Positions 1-10,772 of a stretch of 64,000 nt of DNA are shown here, piece by piece (the first letter of the stretch is position 1; each line of letters begins with the position of its first letter). The notes beneath the pieces were generated by a model. It saw nothing but the letters and a program-made list of their open reading frames with translations, was not told the DNA's origin and did no database searches. The stretch comes from Ptychodera flava (lineage: Eukaryota > Hemichordata > Enteropneusta > Ptychoderidae): assembly GCF_041260155.1 (NCBI RefSeq), contig NC_091938.1, positions 12,739,428 through 12,803,427 on the forward strand, written 5' to 3'. The position numbers and the translations under genes were made by a program.

Positions 1-2610
1 CTGCAGCTATATTCGATGACACATCATGTATACATACTAGATTAAGGTACGTGTCAAGTTCCAACGCGAACTGAGCGTGTAATGGTCAGACAGAGCTGAT
101 GTACAGACCTACGTCACAGGTGAGATTATTTTCTGGAAGACCATTGCAAAAAGTAAATATGTCAGAAAATCTTATGCCATAGCCAAAAGTATTGACCCAA
201 AATTATTGATATTAATACCATTTTGAGACGAAGAACTATTGAAAATTACGCGGGCAAAATCTGTTGAAACTCTTCAGGAAATTTTAGTTCACTTCTACCT
301 ATTTGTTATACATGATGTTACATCTGGTTTTCGGCCAAAGGTTAAGATGAAACCCGATGACCCAATTGTCCTCTCAGACCATGAACATCTACATGAAAAA
401 GCAAGTTATTGAAGTAAGTTTCTGAAGTAAGTTTGCTATACATTCAGCATATTGGTATGTTAAGTTCAACAAAACATCATACAAACAAACAATTTGAAAA
501 CCTGAAATTGCATTTTGTATTACATTTCGTAAGATGAATGGCAAGTAGGACAACAAACGCAAGAACTTTTAGCGTACAGAGTACTTAAATATTCAGCGGG
601 TATTATTATACCAGACAGTATGTCACTTTTGTCACGTATATGTAGTATTTTCTCTGCAGAGATATAGGTAATCTTCTGCATTACATTTGTCCTTGTCATC
701 GTCAAAAAGCCTTTTCTATTCCAAAACTTCAGGTTACTGTTATATCATAGCAAGTCTTTTATTATTTCTCCGCTTTAGCAATTTGGATAACTCAGGCGGG
801 AGGCTTTATCAAAGAGAGAGGCTGGCTAAGTGCATCATAAAAATGCTTCACGGTGTACTGCACCTAATCTTTCCAGTTGGGAGTTTTAAACAGCGCAAAC
901 GTGTGAGAAGTAACAGTCTATTTGAAGTTGTCGTATTTAACACTTTACAAACCTTTGGGAGCGTATCGCCACGTCAATACTTTTGCGTCGTTTCTGCATA
1001 TTTCTGTATTTGGCAGGTGTGCCTGAAAAATTGATGTCAAACTCAAAAACCATCAATAATGGTTTGACTTGCTGATTGAAATTCATTTGAATTCGGCCCA
1101 TGTAACCAGTCATACTAAGCCATGAACAGTGATTTCAATTAAAATTTCAGTTACGCTGTTGCACGACGTCTCGTTAACTTAGAATGCGCCTCCGGGACAG
1201 ATAATAAGACTCAAATTTTGTCAGTTCTTTTCCGATCTACCACTTGCGAGGGTTCATTTTAAAGCTCATGTAGCAAGAAAATTTTGCATAGCTTTCGAAA
1301 AGTTGTTCCCATCGAGTTAACACAGAGATAGCGACCATTTTGAACTTCAAATACTGGTAAATGTCATGTACTTTGTTTTTCTGGTACAAAACTTTTGCAT
1401 GATGACCCCTGATTCTTATTCTTGATTTGGCAGGAGTATGAGAAGGTTTTGAGGAAAGTTTGAACAAAAGTTTGTATCTGTCACTTTCGAGGTGCAGACA
1501 CCTCAGGGCAAGATATGATCGATATCTCGATCTCTGTAAACCTCAGTTCTTATTTCTTGTTCACTTACCTTTTCAGGCATTATCATTGAAGGTGCAGGTT
1601 ATTATCAGCTTTATCTCTGAACAAATTGATTAATCTGAACACAACTTTCAAAGGATAACTAAGGCCATTTAAAGGGAATTCTTTGTTTGATGTCCTTGGA
1701 TTTTTGAAAAACCTACCAGCCAGCCAGGGGAAAAAAAAACAAACACAGACAAAAAACACAAGTGTATGACATAAACTCAGTTTTATTTGGTTTCTTTTGG
1801 AAAATAATATTTTTATTTATAATAGTCTTGGCATTGTTTGTTTTCTTAATTTTCTCTGAAACCTAACAGCACGTGGACGGCAAACAATTTTATTTAAAGC
1901 GCCTAATTGTTAAAATCACACACGAGAGTCAATGTCAACAAAGACGAATGCAAGAACCAGGGATGAAGGATAACCACTTTAATCAGTTCCGTCAATCGAG
2001 GATAACTCTTGTAAAATTACTTTTTGATATTTTCGTCTCGCAATACTTACGAAAAAAACAATAAATTTCTGAAAGGGGTAACTGAAGCTTAGAATGACAT
2101 AATTGAATACTGAAAGTGTGTATACTGTTCTTGCTTAAAACAATTATTTTCGTACAGTCAGTGTTTAGAACTTTCTTTAACAATCGAAAAGAAAACATAA
2201 CATAAACACAAAGCACAGTAAAATACTGCTTTTTGAAATATCCTCAAAGCGGTTGGGCGCCCACATAAACATGTTTTCATACTTTTGGCGTGTTTCAGAA
2301 TATATGAATATATGCAAGCACGTATAATGTGCACGAATGCTGAATTGGGGAAAAGGTACCGACAGAGATCTTCTTAAAATATTAATCTGAAGTTCGATTC
2401 ATTACTCTTTGAGTCAATGTCAACGACATGCGAGGCGTCTCGGACTATGATGTCTTATTTGACGGTAACACGATCAGTTAGTAAGTTAAGATCTAGTATA
2501 CACGCAAGCGGTTACATCTTGTTTGCGATGTGCAAAAGTTTGTCGAATGACAGACTTCTACTTTCGTTTCCGTTAGATACCGTCTTGTCAATGCATTGAT
2601 TGCAATTATT
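1..2610. other. Gene-free stretch
   Basis: No reading frame here looks like a gene; all are short and of ordinary AT-rich composition. The only recognisable content is one degenerate copy of the AAGGTAG-ended repeat family, listed separately at 1177-1504. Confidence 0.6.
1177..1504 (+). mobile_element. AAGGTAG-family MITE copy, degenerate
   Basis: It matches at least five other copies in this window (6094, 6979, 7429, 52715, 61191). Shared landmarks in order are a GAATGCGCCTC-type start, a CCATTTTGAA block, GTGACCCCTGAT, and a tail near TTTCGAGGTGCAG. The terminal AAGGTAG is eroded to ACTTAG at the left and is not clear at the right, so no target-site duplication can be called. It is a short non-coding DNA element with no protein. 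Confidence 0.6.
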
Positions 2611-2656
2611 GCTTAGACGCTATAGTAATCAGGGCTTAGACGCTATAGTAACCAGG
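2611..2656. repeat. 23-bp tandem duplication
   Basis: The unit GCTTAGACGCTATAGTAA plus five more bases occurs twice in a row with one difference. It lies about 40 bp past the stop codon of the minus-strand receptor gene, so it would fall in or just after its 3' UTR. Confidence 0.8.
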
Positions 2657-2697
2657 GCTTGCTAAAGGCCTATCCTTTTATTGCCAAAGTTCAAGTT

Positions 2698-3702
2698 TCA
2701 AGGTGGGCCGTCTTTACATTTGCAGGAAAAGACAATCCTACGTATGACAACACGATTCTCCTTCAATCTCAGACAGTACATCATCGACCCGAGCGGACAG
2801 ACGATCCCGAAGATGAGAGTCAGAGCTTTGAGGACAGCGAAGGGGTTGACGCATTCGACGCAGAAGTAAGTCAGGCTAAAAATGACGAAGATCGGTATCC
2901 AGCCGAGGAAAAGCACGCTGACTATTAGAATCAGAGTGGCCGTGTTTCTCGTAGATTTGCCCTGGATGACCGAGTTGCAGGGCGACGTGACCGGGTACGT
3001 TGTGTTGATTTGCCGGATGACCTTCCTGATCTCGATGTGCGCTCTGAAGTAGACGATGTAGCCGACGACCAGAGTCGGCAACATCAGGCAGTATGTGAGG
3101 AGGACAAAGTAACCAGTGGTCGGTACCAAGATAGGAAAGCAAAAGAAGTCCTCGTCGTTACGGCTCTGATAATAGCTGTTCCAGGGCGTGGCGGGGATGA
3201 ACGACACCACCGCGCTTGCGACCCAAGTGACGATAGCCGCTGCGAGGAAGCGCTTGGTGGTTTCATCCAGCGAAGCTTTGAAGGGATGCATGACTTGGTA
3301 GAAAACACACGCCGACGACAAGAGAGTGTTAAAGGCGAAGCTGCTGATGGTCAATAGAATAAAACTGTTAGCGATGATGCATGCCGAATAACTTCGGAAA
3401 CTCTCGGGCAAATTCAGCATAGCAGTAAGAAATGGTACAGTGACAATTCCATTGAGCAGGGTCGATCCAAGAACGCTGACGTGGATGTACCTCGTCGCCT
3501 TATACAACCGCGAGTTGTTGGCGACTGCTGTCGCGGCGATCACACCGCCAACCAATGTCAAGAGACACATCAGTAGCAGAATGACAGTCACTGAAGTGGA
3601 CAGTGGGTATATCTGGCAGGTAGTACAGTTAAAAGCCAAGTGATCTGCCATTGTGTGACAACGTCCAGTGGACTCTGTCCAAGTTTCGTCCGCTTCTTTC
3701 AA
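2698..3702 (-). CDS. Divergent rhodopsin-like GPCR, copy 1 (334 aa)
   Basis: A single-exon membrane receptor with seven hydrophobic segments at about residues 36-61, 73-96, 107-135, 152-171, 197-218, 253-277 and 287-309. Cys108 at the top of TM3 and Cys188 in ECL2 (NDEDFFC) can form the class A disulfide; N25 in NCT is a likely glycosylation site. The switch motifs are altered: CVF (132-134) in place of DRY, although the following Pro140 is kept; GWIP (268-270) in place of CWxP; GSMMY (305-309) in place of NPxxY. An AATAAA on this strand sits 16 nt after the stop. Met18 is an alternative start. It shares its ECL2 signature with the genes at 9828 and 23659. The ligand and G protein are unknown; loss of the DRY Arg argues against canonical signalling. 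GPCR fold confident, subfamily not recognised. Confidence 0.87.
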   Translation of the reverse strand: MKEADETWTESTGRCHTMADHLAFNCTTCQIYPLSTSVTVILLLMCLLTLVGGVIAATAVANNSRLYKATRYIHVSVLGSTLLNGIVTVPFLTAMLNLPESFRSYSACIIANSFILLTISSFAFNTLLSSACVFYQVMHPFKASLDETTKRFLAAAIVTWVASAVVSFIPATPWNSYYQSRNDEDFFCFPILVPTTGYFVLLTYCLMLPTLVVGYIVYFRAHIEIRKVIRQINTTYPVTSPCNSVIQGKSTRNTATLILIVSVLFLGWIPIFVIFSLTYFCVECVNPFAVLKALTLIFGIVCPLGSMMYCLRLKENRVVIRRIVFSCKCKDGPP

Positions 3703-5715
3703 GTGTCCCGTCGTTAATTTGGTTTCAAGCGAATGAAATCATAACAAATGTCTTCACTGAAGGGAGGAACACAAATCGGTCGTTTAAATATATCAAGAAG
3801 AAATAAAAATCAATAGTAAACGGTGCAGTGTAACCCAAATTGGAATTTTTGGTGTCATGTGCTCCCTTGTATTTATTCAGAAACAGGTGAAGTGATGCGT
3901 CGCTACCATAATATAGTATAAATTCGCCTAATGTTGGTTCAGGCGCCATTACGAATTGGTTCATATAAAGTACACAAGAAAATGTAGGTTACAAAAACAT
4001 TGAACTGACAAATCAAAGAAGTTTATTAAGAAACCAGGTCAGTGCATGTCAGCATGTAAATGTATAATAAAACTAAAACTGCATGAAGCACAATGCAGCT
4101 GAAATTATCCTTCTCGCGTTTTCGTGTCTACCCCTGATGTGTTCTAAAACTGTTTTCGGCTAATTAGGTCAACAATAGCCATCTAAAGTTAGAAATGTTG
4201 TTCTTCAGTATCCATCAGGGTTAAGGGACAGATGGAAAACATATTTTGGGAGAAAATGGAGATAGTTGAGCTTCTATTTTTAAAAAACCTCCAACGAATA
4301 TTCATCGATCAGTAAAATCTACATCTGATGCCCAATATTTAGACACCAGGCGATTACTGGTCACATGGAACATCGTGTTTAACTGATCCGATAACTCAGA
4401 AAAGTATAAAGTCGTGAAGGTGTAAAATCTGATTATATTATACGGTATTTCAGTCGTTGCGGGCAAGGAAAAAAGATATGATACGATAGGGATTGTTTTC
4501 TATACAGAGCTTTGACAGTCACAATAATTTTTTACATCATTCTCTATTGCCACAGCATGATGAGGAGATATTGAATATATGAAACGTACATACAATTAAC
4601 ATAATCAACAGCAGATTGCTTGCAGAAATCTATAGAGATGTTATCATTATGTCACGAGAAGTTGCAATGGTTTGTCCTTTAATAAAATTACAAAGGATAT
4701 TCCTGGACCTTGTGCAAAATCGAAAAAGCCTGTGCTACAGTGTGCCAATTTTGGTAAATATTTGACAAAATCAACATGTATTTCAAAAGTGAAATATCTA
4801 TATTACTTTGGGTGGAGGAAAAGCTATATTTGACATAATCAACATATATTTCAAAAGTGAAATATCTATATTACTTTGGGTGGAGGAAAAGCTTTATGTG
4901 AAAGAAACGTTGATAGATTTGAGTCAAAAGAATTTGCGACGACTACTTTGCTCACAATGTAGACTTTGTATTGCTTTTTCAATGTTATCGTTTAGATCAC
5001 TCTAACTAATTTCCGTTTTTCAGCGCGACTTTGTGATACACTTTTATGACGAAACTTCCGAAATATTCAAAAGTCATTTTGAGCGATATGAATATTGAAA
5101 TGCCATGGCGCCATTGCAGTCTGATATATCGTGTGACTGTAGACAGGCCCCCTCTTGTGTTTGTTTGTTGAGACTGATAGCTTTGTCACCAGGCGTACTG
5201 TGTGACTGAACAATATCTCCGACGAGTATATCATTCTGGCGAGCCTCGGGATCCTACAAAAGCTAGGAGCCGAAGTTATGCTGGCAGGGGCATTGCCCAC
5301 AGGTTTGCGACAGATTTGCAGCGAAATAAAAGGGGGAAACGACAGACACAGCTGTCGACAGTCTAGGCACGATAGCGACTGTTTAGATTCGGATAATGCC
5401 GTACCTTGAGCGGACAACATTTGTATTGTCGGCAAAATGGCAGGCAAATGAAGCACTGATTCGATGACGCCCTGAAGGAGTTTCTAGCACCTAAGTACGA
5501 TGATCGGATTCCGGTCTGAAGCACATCTCGAGATCTTACACTATGGTTACAGCAAAGCCAACATGGCATCAAAACATATACTCTCGGATGTATGTTTGGC
5601 AACTTTTGACCTAAATGAATTAATGCCTTTTTGGATGGTGTTCTATTGACTAATCAACCTTTTGCTGCAAAGCATTTCAGATGATTTCCATAGGTCACGT
5701 GACATATTTATAGAG
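3703..5715. other. Gene-free stretch
   Basis: Upstream region of the minus-strand receptor gene and beyond. No convincing coding region; it contains the 68-bp duplication listed separately. No clear TATA box was identified for the receptor. Confidence 0.6.
4761..4895. repeat. 68-bp tandem duplication
   Basis: The segment starting TTTGACAAAATCAACATGTA is repeated once, head to tail, with few differences. Both copies include ACTTTGGGTGGAGGAAAAGC. It looks like a simple recent duplication, and no coding role is seen. Confidence 0.85.
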
Positions 5716-5866
5716 TATGTATGTATGTATGTATGTATGTATGTATGTATGTATGTATGTATGTATGTATGTATGTATGTATGTATGTATGTATGTATGT
5801 ATGTATGTATGTATGTATGTATGTATGTATGTATGTATGTATGTATGTATGTATGTATGTATCTAC

Positions 5867-5910
<44 letters not shown>
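5716..5910. repeat. (ATGT)n then (ATCT)n microsatellite
   Basis: About 146 bp of uninterrupted GTAT repeat runs directly into about 48 bp of CTAT repeat. The open frames reading MYVC or IYLS through it are artefacts. Confidence 0.97.
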
Positions 5911-6093
5911 GGATCGATGTATGTTGGCGCCTTTGGACGGATAAAATATGCCTGACGGGTGTGTCTATTTATTAAGGACATCTCTAAATGTATTTTGTAT
6001 ATCGACCTGGTACAATTTTTGTCAATGGATCTGGTACTAATTTTGTTAGCTGCCCGAATATAATGAATTAAGTGATTTATCTTTGTGACATTT

Positions 6094-6368
6094 AAGATAG
6101 AATACGCCTCGAGGACAGATATTCGAACTCTCAAACTTTTGCAATATCGTTTTGGTCAGCACTTATAGGGTAGGGGCTCATTTTGAAGCTTTCGAAGTAA
6201 ATAAAGTTTTCACCTGCTATATTGGGTAATTTGTTTCTCTGGTACCAAAAGTTGCACGGTGACCCCTGACTTTGGTTCTTGATTTCGCAAGGGAATGGTA
6301 CACAGATTCTGTATGGAAAGTTTTAGCAAATGCTTAAGACTTTAAATATCAAGGCGCCTACTACCTAA
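6094..6368 (+). mobile_element. AAGGTAG-family MITE copy
   Basis: The left end reads TTAAGATAGAATACGCCTCG and the right end GCGCCTACTACCT, an eroded inverted repeat. The internal landmark GGTGACCCCTGA is in the family order. About 275 bp, with no coding capacity. Confidence 0.7.
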
Positions 6369-6978
6369 TATTCAAATGTTGGTGATGAATCACAAAAATT
6401 GACTAATTTATCATTCTGTTTCCTTTTGTTCTGTCAGCTACAGTGTCTTCGCCTACCAATCTTACAATAATGGCTTTTTTCTAAGCGTAATACCAAGGTC
6501 CATAGAAAACCTTTTAGCTCCATAGTTCCCCTTTGATTCAATCACACAGATTCTCCCAAAAGCTTTTAAGCTTAATTGTAAATAGTCAAGAAATTGGCCT
6601 AAAATACTATTAATTATATCGTATGAGATATAACTTGATAGCAACGACGAGATTCTGACGAGAAAAGCAAACAGACGGCAGTATAATGAAGTATTGACCA
6701 CGCACATATACCTGGAGACCCCAACGGGTTTTTTTTTTTACCAGACTGACTTCATCTCAAAATGGTAATTCATCGCTTGCAAACAGTCAACAGTTGTATG
6801 AAAGGGTAAGACTAAGATTGGATGAGTAAATATAAATTTTAGCAATACTGTATTGACAGATTTTCTGAAAACTTAGGTGCTCCATAAATCAATGTGAACC
6901 ACGGGAGGAAACAACGAAATTATTATATGAAGCATGTGCGTCGAAGACCCTTCCGCTCTTGACCGAGTTCTCCCTCTT

Positions 6979-7324
6979 AAGGTAGAATGCACTTCGGAGA
7001 CAGATATTGCGACTCTCAAATTTTTACAATTCTATTCTGATCTACCACCTGTTGGGGTTCATCTTAAAGAAAAATGCTCACATTCTTAGTTTTTCGAAAA
7101 CCGAAATTTTATTGTTTCCATATAGAGTTAAGACAGGCCCGAGATGGCGGCCATTTTGAATTGCAGATATCGGTAATGTTAGAAAATGTATTTCTCTCGT
7201 ACCAAACTTTTGCACAGTGACCCCTGATTTTTATTCTTCATTTGTGATAGAATGGTTGAAAAAGTGATATAGGAAAGTTCGAGCAAGAGTTCAAGGTTTT
7301 CACTTTCAAGGCGTATACTACCTT
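6979..7324 (+). mobile_element. AAGGTAG-family MITE, best-preserved full copy
   Basis: Bounded by AAGGTAGAATGC on the left and GCGTATACTACCTT on the right, which are imperfect inverted repeats. The left flank is TTAA. Internal blocks include GATGGCGGCCATTTTGAA and GTGACCCCTGATT. About 346 bp and non-coding. It is a good reference for the family's full length, and a shorter inverted copy follows at 7429. Confidence 0.8.
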
Positions 7325-7428
7325 TTGTTGAACATCACACTGCAAGACAAATTAATGATCACATTCAAAACAATATAGATATATAAAGTTTGGCCCTGAA
7401 CCATGTATACATATCGTCACTTACATGT

Positions 7429-7635
7429 AAGGTAGTATGCGCCCCGAAAGTGAAAGCTTTAAAGTTTTGCTCAAACTTTCCTCAAGGAATCTTTCAACCA
7501 TTTTCTTTCAAAACCAAGAATACAATTTTGGGGTCACCGTGCCCATTTTGGTACCAGAGAAACAAATTACCCAAGATTTACCGATATTTGAAATTCAAAA
7601 TGGCCGTCATCTGTCCCTGAGGTGCGTTCTACCTT
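7429..7635 (-). mobile_element. AAGGTAG-family MITE, short inverted copy
   Basis: It begins AAGGTAGTATGCGCCCCGAA and ends GTGCGTTCTACCTT, in reverse orientation to the copy 105 bp upstream. About 207 bp against about 346 bp, so a central piece is missing. The pair forms a partial inverted repeat that could fold back on itself. Confidence 0.78.
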
Positions 7636-7817
7636 AAACGTTCAAAAGATCCGGATTCTTTGTTGTACTAAAGATCATTTGTTGTGTCACTTGGTATCGG
7701 TCGACCTAATGAAAATTTGTAATCTCGAAATCGTTTAGAGTGAAACATAAGATAAGTGTCTATTAAAACAATGGAGCTTATCGTGTTCTCGTAAGATTAA
7801 TTTCTATGGTCTCTCAG

Positions 7818-7870
7818 GGTGACATCAAAACTGATCCAATAATCAGCATTGGACCAGTTTTGATGTCACC
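7818..7870. repeat. 53-bp hairpin, 23-bp arms
   Basis: GGTGACATCAAAACTGATCC pairs with GGACCAGTTTTGATGTCACC with a single mismatch around a 7-nt loop. It may be the remnant of a very short foldback element; no function can be assigned. Confidence 0.85.
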
Positions 7871-7909
7871 TATCAGGTAGACCGGGTTATATCAAAGTAA
7901 AGGTACAGT

Positions 7910-8090
7910 GACCAGCATCATTCAAAGGTAAGTAAATAATTTACCGGCTCCAAGAAACAAATGCAAAATGAAAATAGGGTTATCTTGAATAACAGCTTAG
8001 TGGTAGTACCAGGTGTCCGAAATGGGTAAAAGTACCCTACTGGGATGATAAACCCGTCAAGATTGACCCGAAGCGACAAATTACCTGTAA
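7910..8090 (-). mobile_element. Fragment of a retroelement 3' tail
   Basis: Shared blocks with 55970-56155 include GTACCAGGTGTCCG, AATGGGTAA, GTACCCT and ACCCGTCAA, in the same order and orientation. The second copy lies directly beyond a reverse-transcriptase-type protein remnant, so this is read as a 5'-truncated copy of the same retroelement. A frame on the minus strand contains YPFRTPGTTT in both copies. There is no intact gene. Confidence 0.5.
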
Positions 8091-8570
8091 TGCAGCAAAC
8101 CACAAAATTAGCATATTATATGTTCTTTGTAGGATTATTATCTGCCTCTCGTAGTCAGCAAAGTCTTTGTCATTTGAGTTTAAAACTTTTGGATCGTATA
8201 ATAGCTTCAAGTTAAAAAGATCGAGGCTCGATCGTAACGTTCTTGTGTGATTATATATAAAACGTAGCATCGTGGTGGTTCAGTCAAGAGGTGCGTACTT
8301 TTTAAAATGACTTCATACCATAGTGCCATCGATATTTGCATGTTTGTGTTAAATAGACTGGCGTATGTACCTTTCAAAATGTCCAACAGCTGTACGTTCT
8401 GTTATCATTTTAAATTATCGAACTTCATCAATATCAACATGACTGTTTGCGTTTCCACAGATCGTGTTATCATGACCAATGTTTATCTTTTTAAGACGAT
8501 AAACATATGCGAGATGTGCATTATGTTATCTTTGCAGGGAATTCCATGCGAGCTGAAGAGTTGACTACAC

Positions 8571-9536
8571 TTTGATACAAATGAAACATGCCTTTAAACA
8601 GAGTGATTTTAGACAAATAATCATATAGTTTTCGGCGATATATCATACCCAGACAAGTCTTACTTAAATGTAGGTTGTTATCAAAACACTGTAAGAAATT
8701 TATTAACAGTCACACCAAGTGACGCCGTGTAAGTATAATTTTTAAAAATCTTTCACAAGTTTACCCGGTGTTACTTATAAAAGTGATGGCAGGTTCAAGC
8801 CGCCAGAAATGTATATCTTAAAATATCTGATTATTTGGAAATGAACGGCTTCATAGCCTAGGCTTTACATGCCACGTGATACTCATGATGTTGACATCCA
8901 ATTGAAAGACTAGTATCAAGGTGAAATGCACACAGCCATAAGCGAAGTTAATGATTAATGAAAATCAATGATATCTGAAATAAATAATACGATGACGCTC
9001 CGCGATATAATTATTTTTTTTGTAAAATGTGACAGCCCCGTGATCTAAAGATCAACCATTACTCAAAGGTGTAAATCTTTGGCATCGTTGTGTCCTTCCT
9101 ACGCAGTGCACGCGACGGGGCGCATCCATTAGTGGAGTCAAAGCCAGTTGACTGGAGGTGATAGCCGGCCGTTTCGGAAGCTGTCTTTCTATTGCGCTGT
9201 TGGGCAAAAATAACGTGCTGTGTTACAGGGATCGACGTTCAGAGCTCATCACCAACCTGCACCCATTACTTCGCTTCGTATTTCCTGTATTTCAAATGTT
9301 GACTTTTCCTAATATTGCCATTACGGTCCGTTGCTAAGTTTTCCACACAGTCATAACAAACTCGTCGAAAGAAGGTGTTGGACGGCAAAGGTTGAAAAAT
9401 CAACTGTGAAGGTCAGCTACAGTCAAACGTGGAAAGCCTCTTAGAAATTTGCAAAGAAGGATTTCTAAGCAAAACAGCGCCAGGAGAGAAGGAGATTTTG
9501 ATTGGTTGCTGATAACACGATAAGAGACAAACCTGA
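8571..9536. other. Gene-free stretch
   Basis: No gene or clear repeat seen. The region is more GC-rich towards 9100-9200. Confidence 0.5.
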
Positions 9537-9671
9537 CCAGAAGACAGGATCAACTTTCATTTCAACCTGAACGGATTTTACTTTTCCTTCGCGCCTTACA
9601 TTGTCCTAGTTATCGCAGTTCGCTTTTGGCGCGAAGTACGCAAGGTAAGAGCGGCCATGCCGGTACGATAA
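9537..9671 (+). pseudogene. Possible relic exon of another GPCR (TM5 region)
   Basis: A stop-to-stop frame of about 45 codons reads like a receptor segment from ECL2 through TM5 into the third cytoplasmic loop. It has an acidic start, then GFYFSFAPYIVLVIAV, then RFWREVRK. A consensus splice donor (AAG then GTAAGA at 9645) lies at a codon boundary directly after RK. Nothing receptor-like precedes or follows it in any frame, so it is either an isolated exon whose partners are not recognisable or a degenerate remnant. It lies 156 bp upstream of the intact receptor gene at 9828. The short length makes chance similarity possible. Confidence 0.3.
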
Positions 9672-9827
9672 ACAGGTGATAATACATAGATAATACTTAT
9701 TTAAACATAAAGACCACTTCAAAATGATGTGCTGCGACATTTAGTCGTAAACAAAACGTGAATACGATTAGCTAGTGTTCGTCGTTGCATTAGCTGTGGA
9801 GACTGCCGTCGTCAACGACGGGGAGAC

Positions 9828-10772
9828 ATGGATCTTCCGGAGCTACACGTAGGTGGTACTGTATTCTACTGTTTTCTTTGCATAGCGGTGGCTCTTTGCA
9901 GCCTTCTAATCATCATCGCAACGGCCGTTAACAGGAAGATGCGAACACTGATGAATTTTCTCTCCGCTCAGACGGTGTGCTCCACTTTTCTGACATCGAC
10001 GCTCACGGTGCCTGTGCTGATCTGGATGCTGAACGTGCCAACCAGTTTTCACAGCTATCACGCGTGTGTCACTGCCGCCGCACTGTCGTTGTTTTCGGTC
10101 ATTTCGTGGGCATACCATGTTTTCAATATGATCATCCATGCCCAGTTGCAGATATTTCGCCCATTCGAAGTTGACTCAGAATCCCGTTACAGGAAATTTT
10201 ACATCGCTTCGGCCGGAATATGGATGTACGCACTACTGGCCGGAGCCCTACTGTTCGCCTGGAACAACTACAGTGAACAGCGTCATGCGGAGGACTTTAT
10301 CTGCTCGCCGCTGGACGTGCCAACAAACCCATACTTCATCCTACAATATTACTGCTGCACTCTTACCGTTATTGTGATCATGTATATTCTGGGTTTCCGA
10401 ATTCTCTGGAAGGCCAGGGAGAGCGCACGAAAGATACAAGCTTTAGAAGACGCAGGTCGACGCGGTAATCAAAACTCAAATGGGGAAACGACAGCACGGA
10501 AAAGAAGAAATATGTATCTTTTCGTTGTACTTTTGTTGGTATTGGATCTCCTCCTAGGCGGATGGTTTTCGATCTTTGTCATTTTGACGCTTGTCTATTT
10601 CTGGCCGTCCTCGATTAACATGACTGTTTGTGTTATGATATACCCGCTATGTTTGTTGCTGTTGGCCATGGGCCCCCTGATTCATTCCTTGCGCCAGCAA
10701 GAAGTCCTGAAATCAATCAAAGCCTTGTTCAAGTGTGAGTTCAGGGGCGCCAGAACATTTTCCGTGCAATAA
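9828..10772 (+). CDS. Divergent rhodopsin-like GPCR, copy 2 (314 aa)
   Basis: An intronless receptor with a very short extracellular N-terminus (about 10 residues) and seven hydrophobic segments at about 11-33, 44-67, 80-106, 125-145, 168-190, 229-254 and 263-287. Cys80 (SYHAC) and Cys159 (AEDFIC) form the TM3-ECL2 pair. ECL2 opens with WNNY (145-148), as in the other two copies. HAQ (104-106) replaces DRY with Pro112 kept; GWFS (245-248) replaces CWxP, so even the TM6 proline is lost; GPLIH (282-286) replaces NPxxY. The third cytoplasmic loop is basic (residues 191-228). The start has G at -3 and +4, a fair initiation context. This is the most divergent of the three genes and the only one on the + strand. 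GPCR fold confident, ligand unknown. Confidence 0.85.
   Translation: MDLPELHVGGTVFYCFLCIAVALCSLLIIIATAVNRKMRTLMNFLSAQTVCSTFLTSTLTVPVLIWMLNVPTSFHSYHACVTAAALSLFSVISWAYHVFNMIIHAQLQIFRPFEVDSESRYRKFYIASAGIWMYALLAGALLFAWNNYSEQRHAEDFICSPLDVPTNPYFILQYYCCTLTVIVIMYILGFRILWKARESARKIQALEDAGRRGNQNSNGETTARKRRNMYLFVVLLLVLDLLLGGWFSIFVILTLVYFWPSSINMTVCVMIYPLCLLLLAMGPLIHSLRQQEVLKSIKALFKCEFRGARTFSVQ

Noticed and set aside
3010..3357. Plus-strand 115-codon frame opposite GPCR copy 1
   Set aside because: Antisense shadow of a clear seven-transmembrane gene; no domain of its own.
5662..5975. Overlapping frames reading MYVC and IYLS repeats
   Set aside because: They are translations of the ATGT/ATCT microsatellite in each frame.
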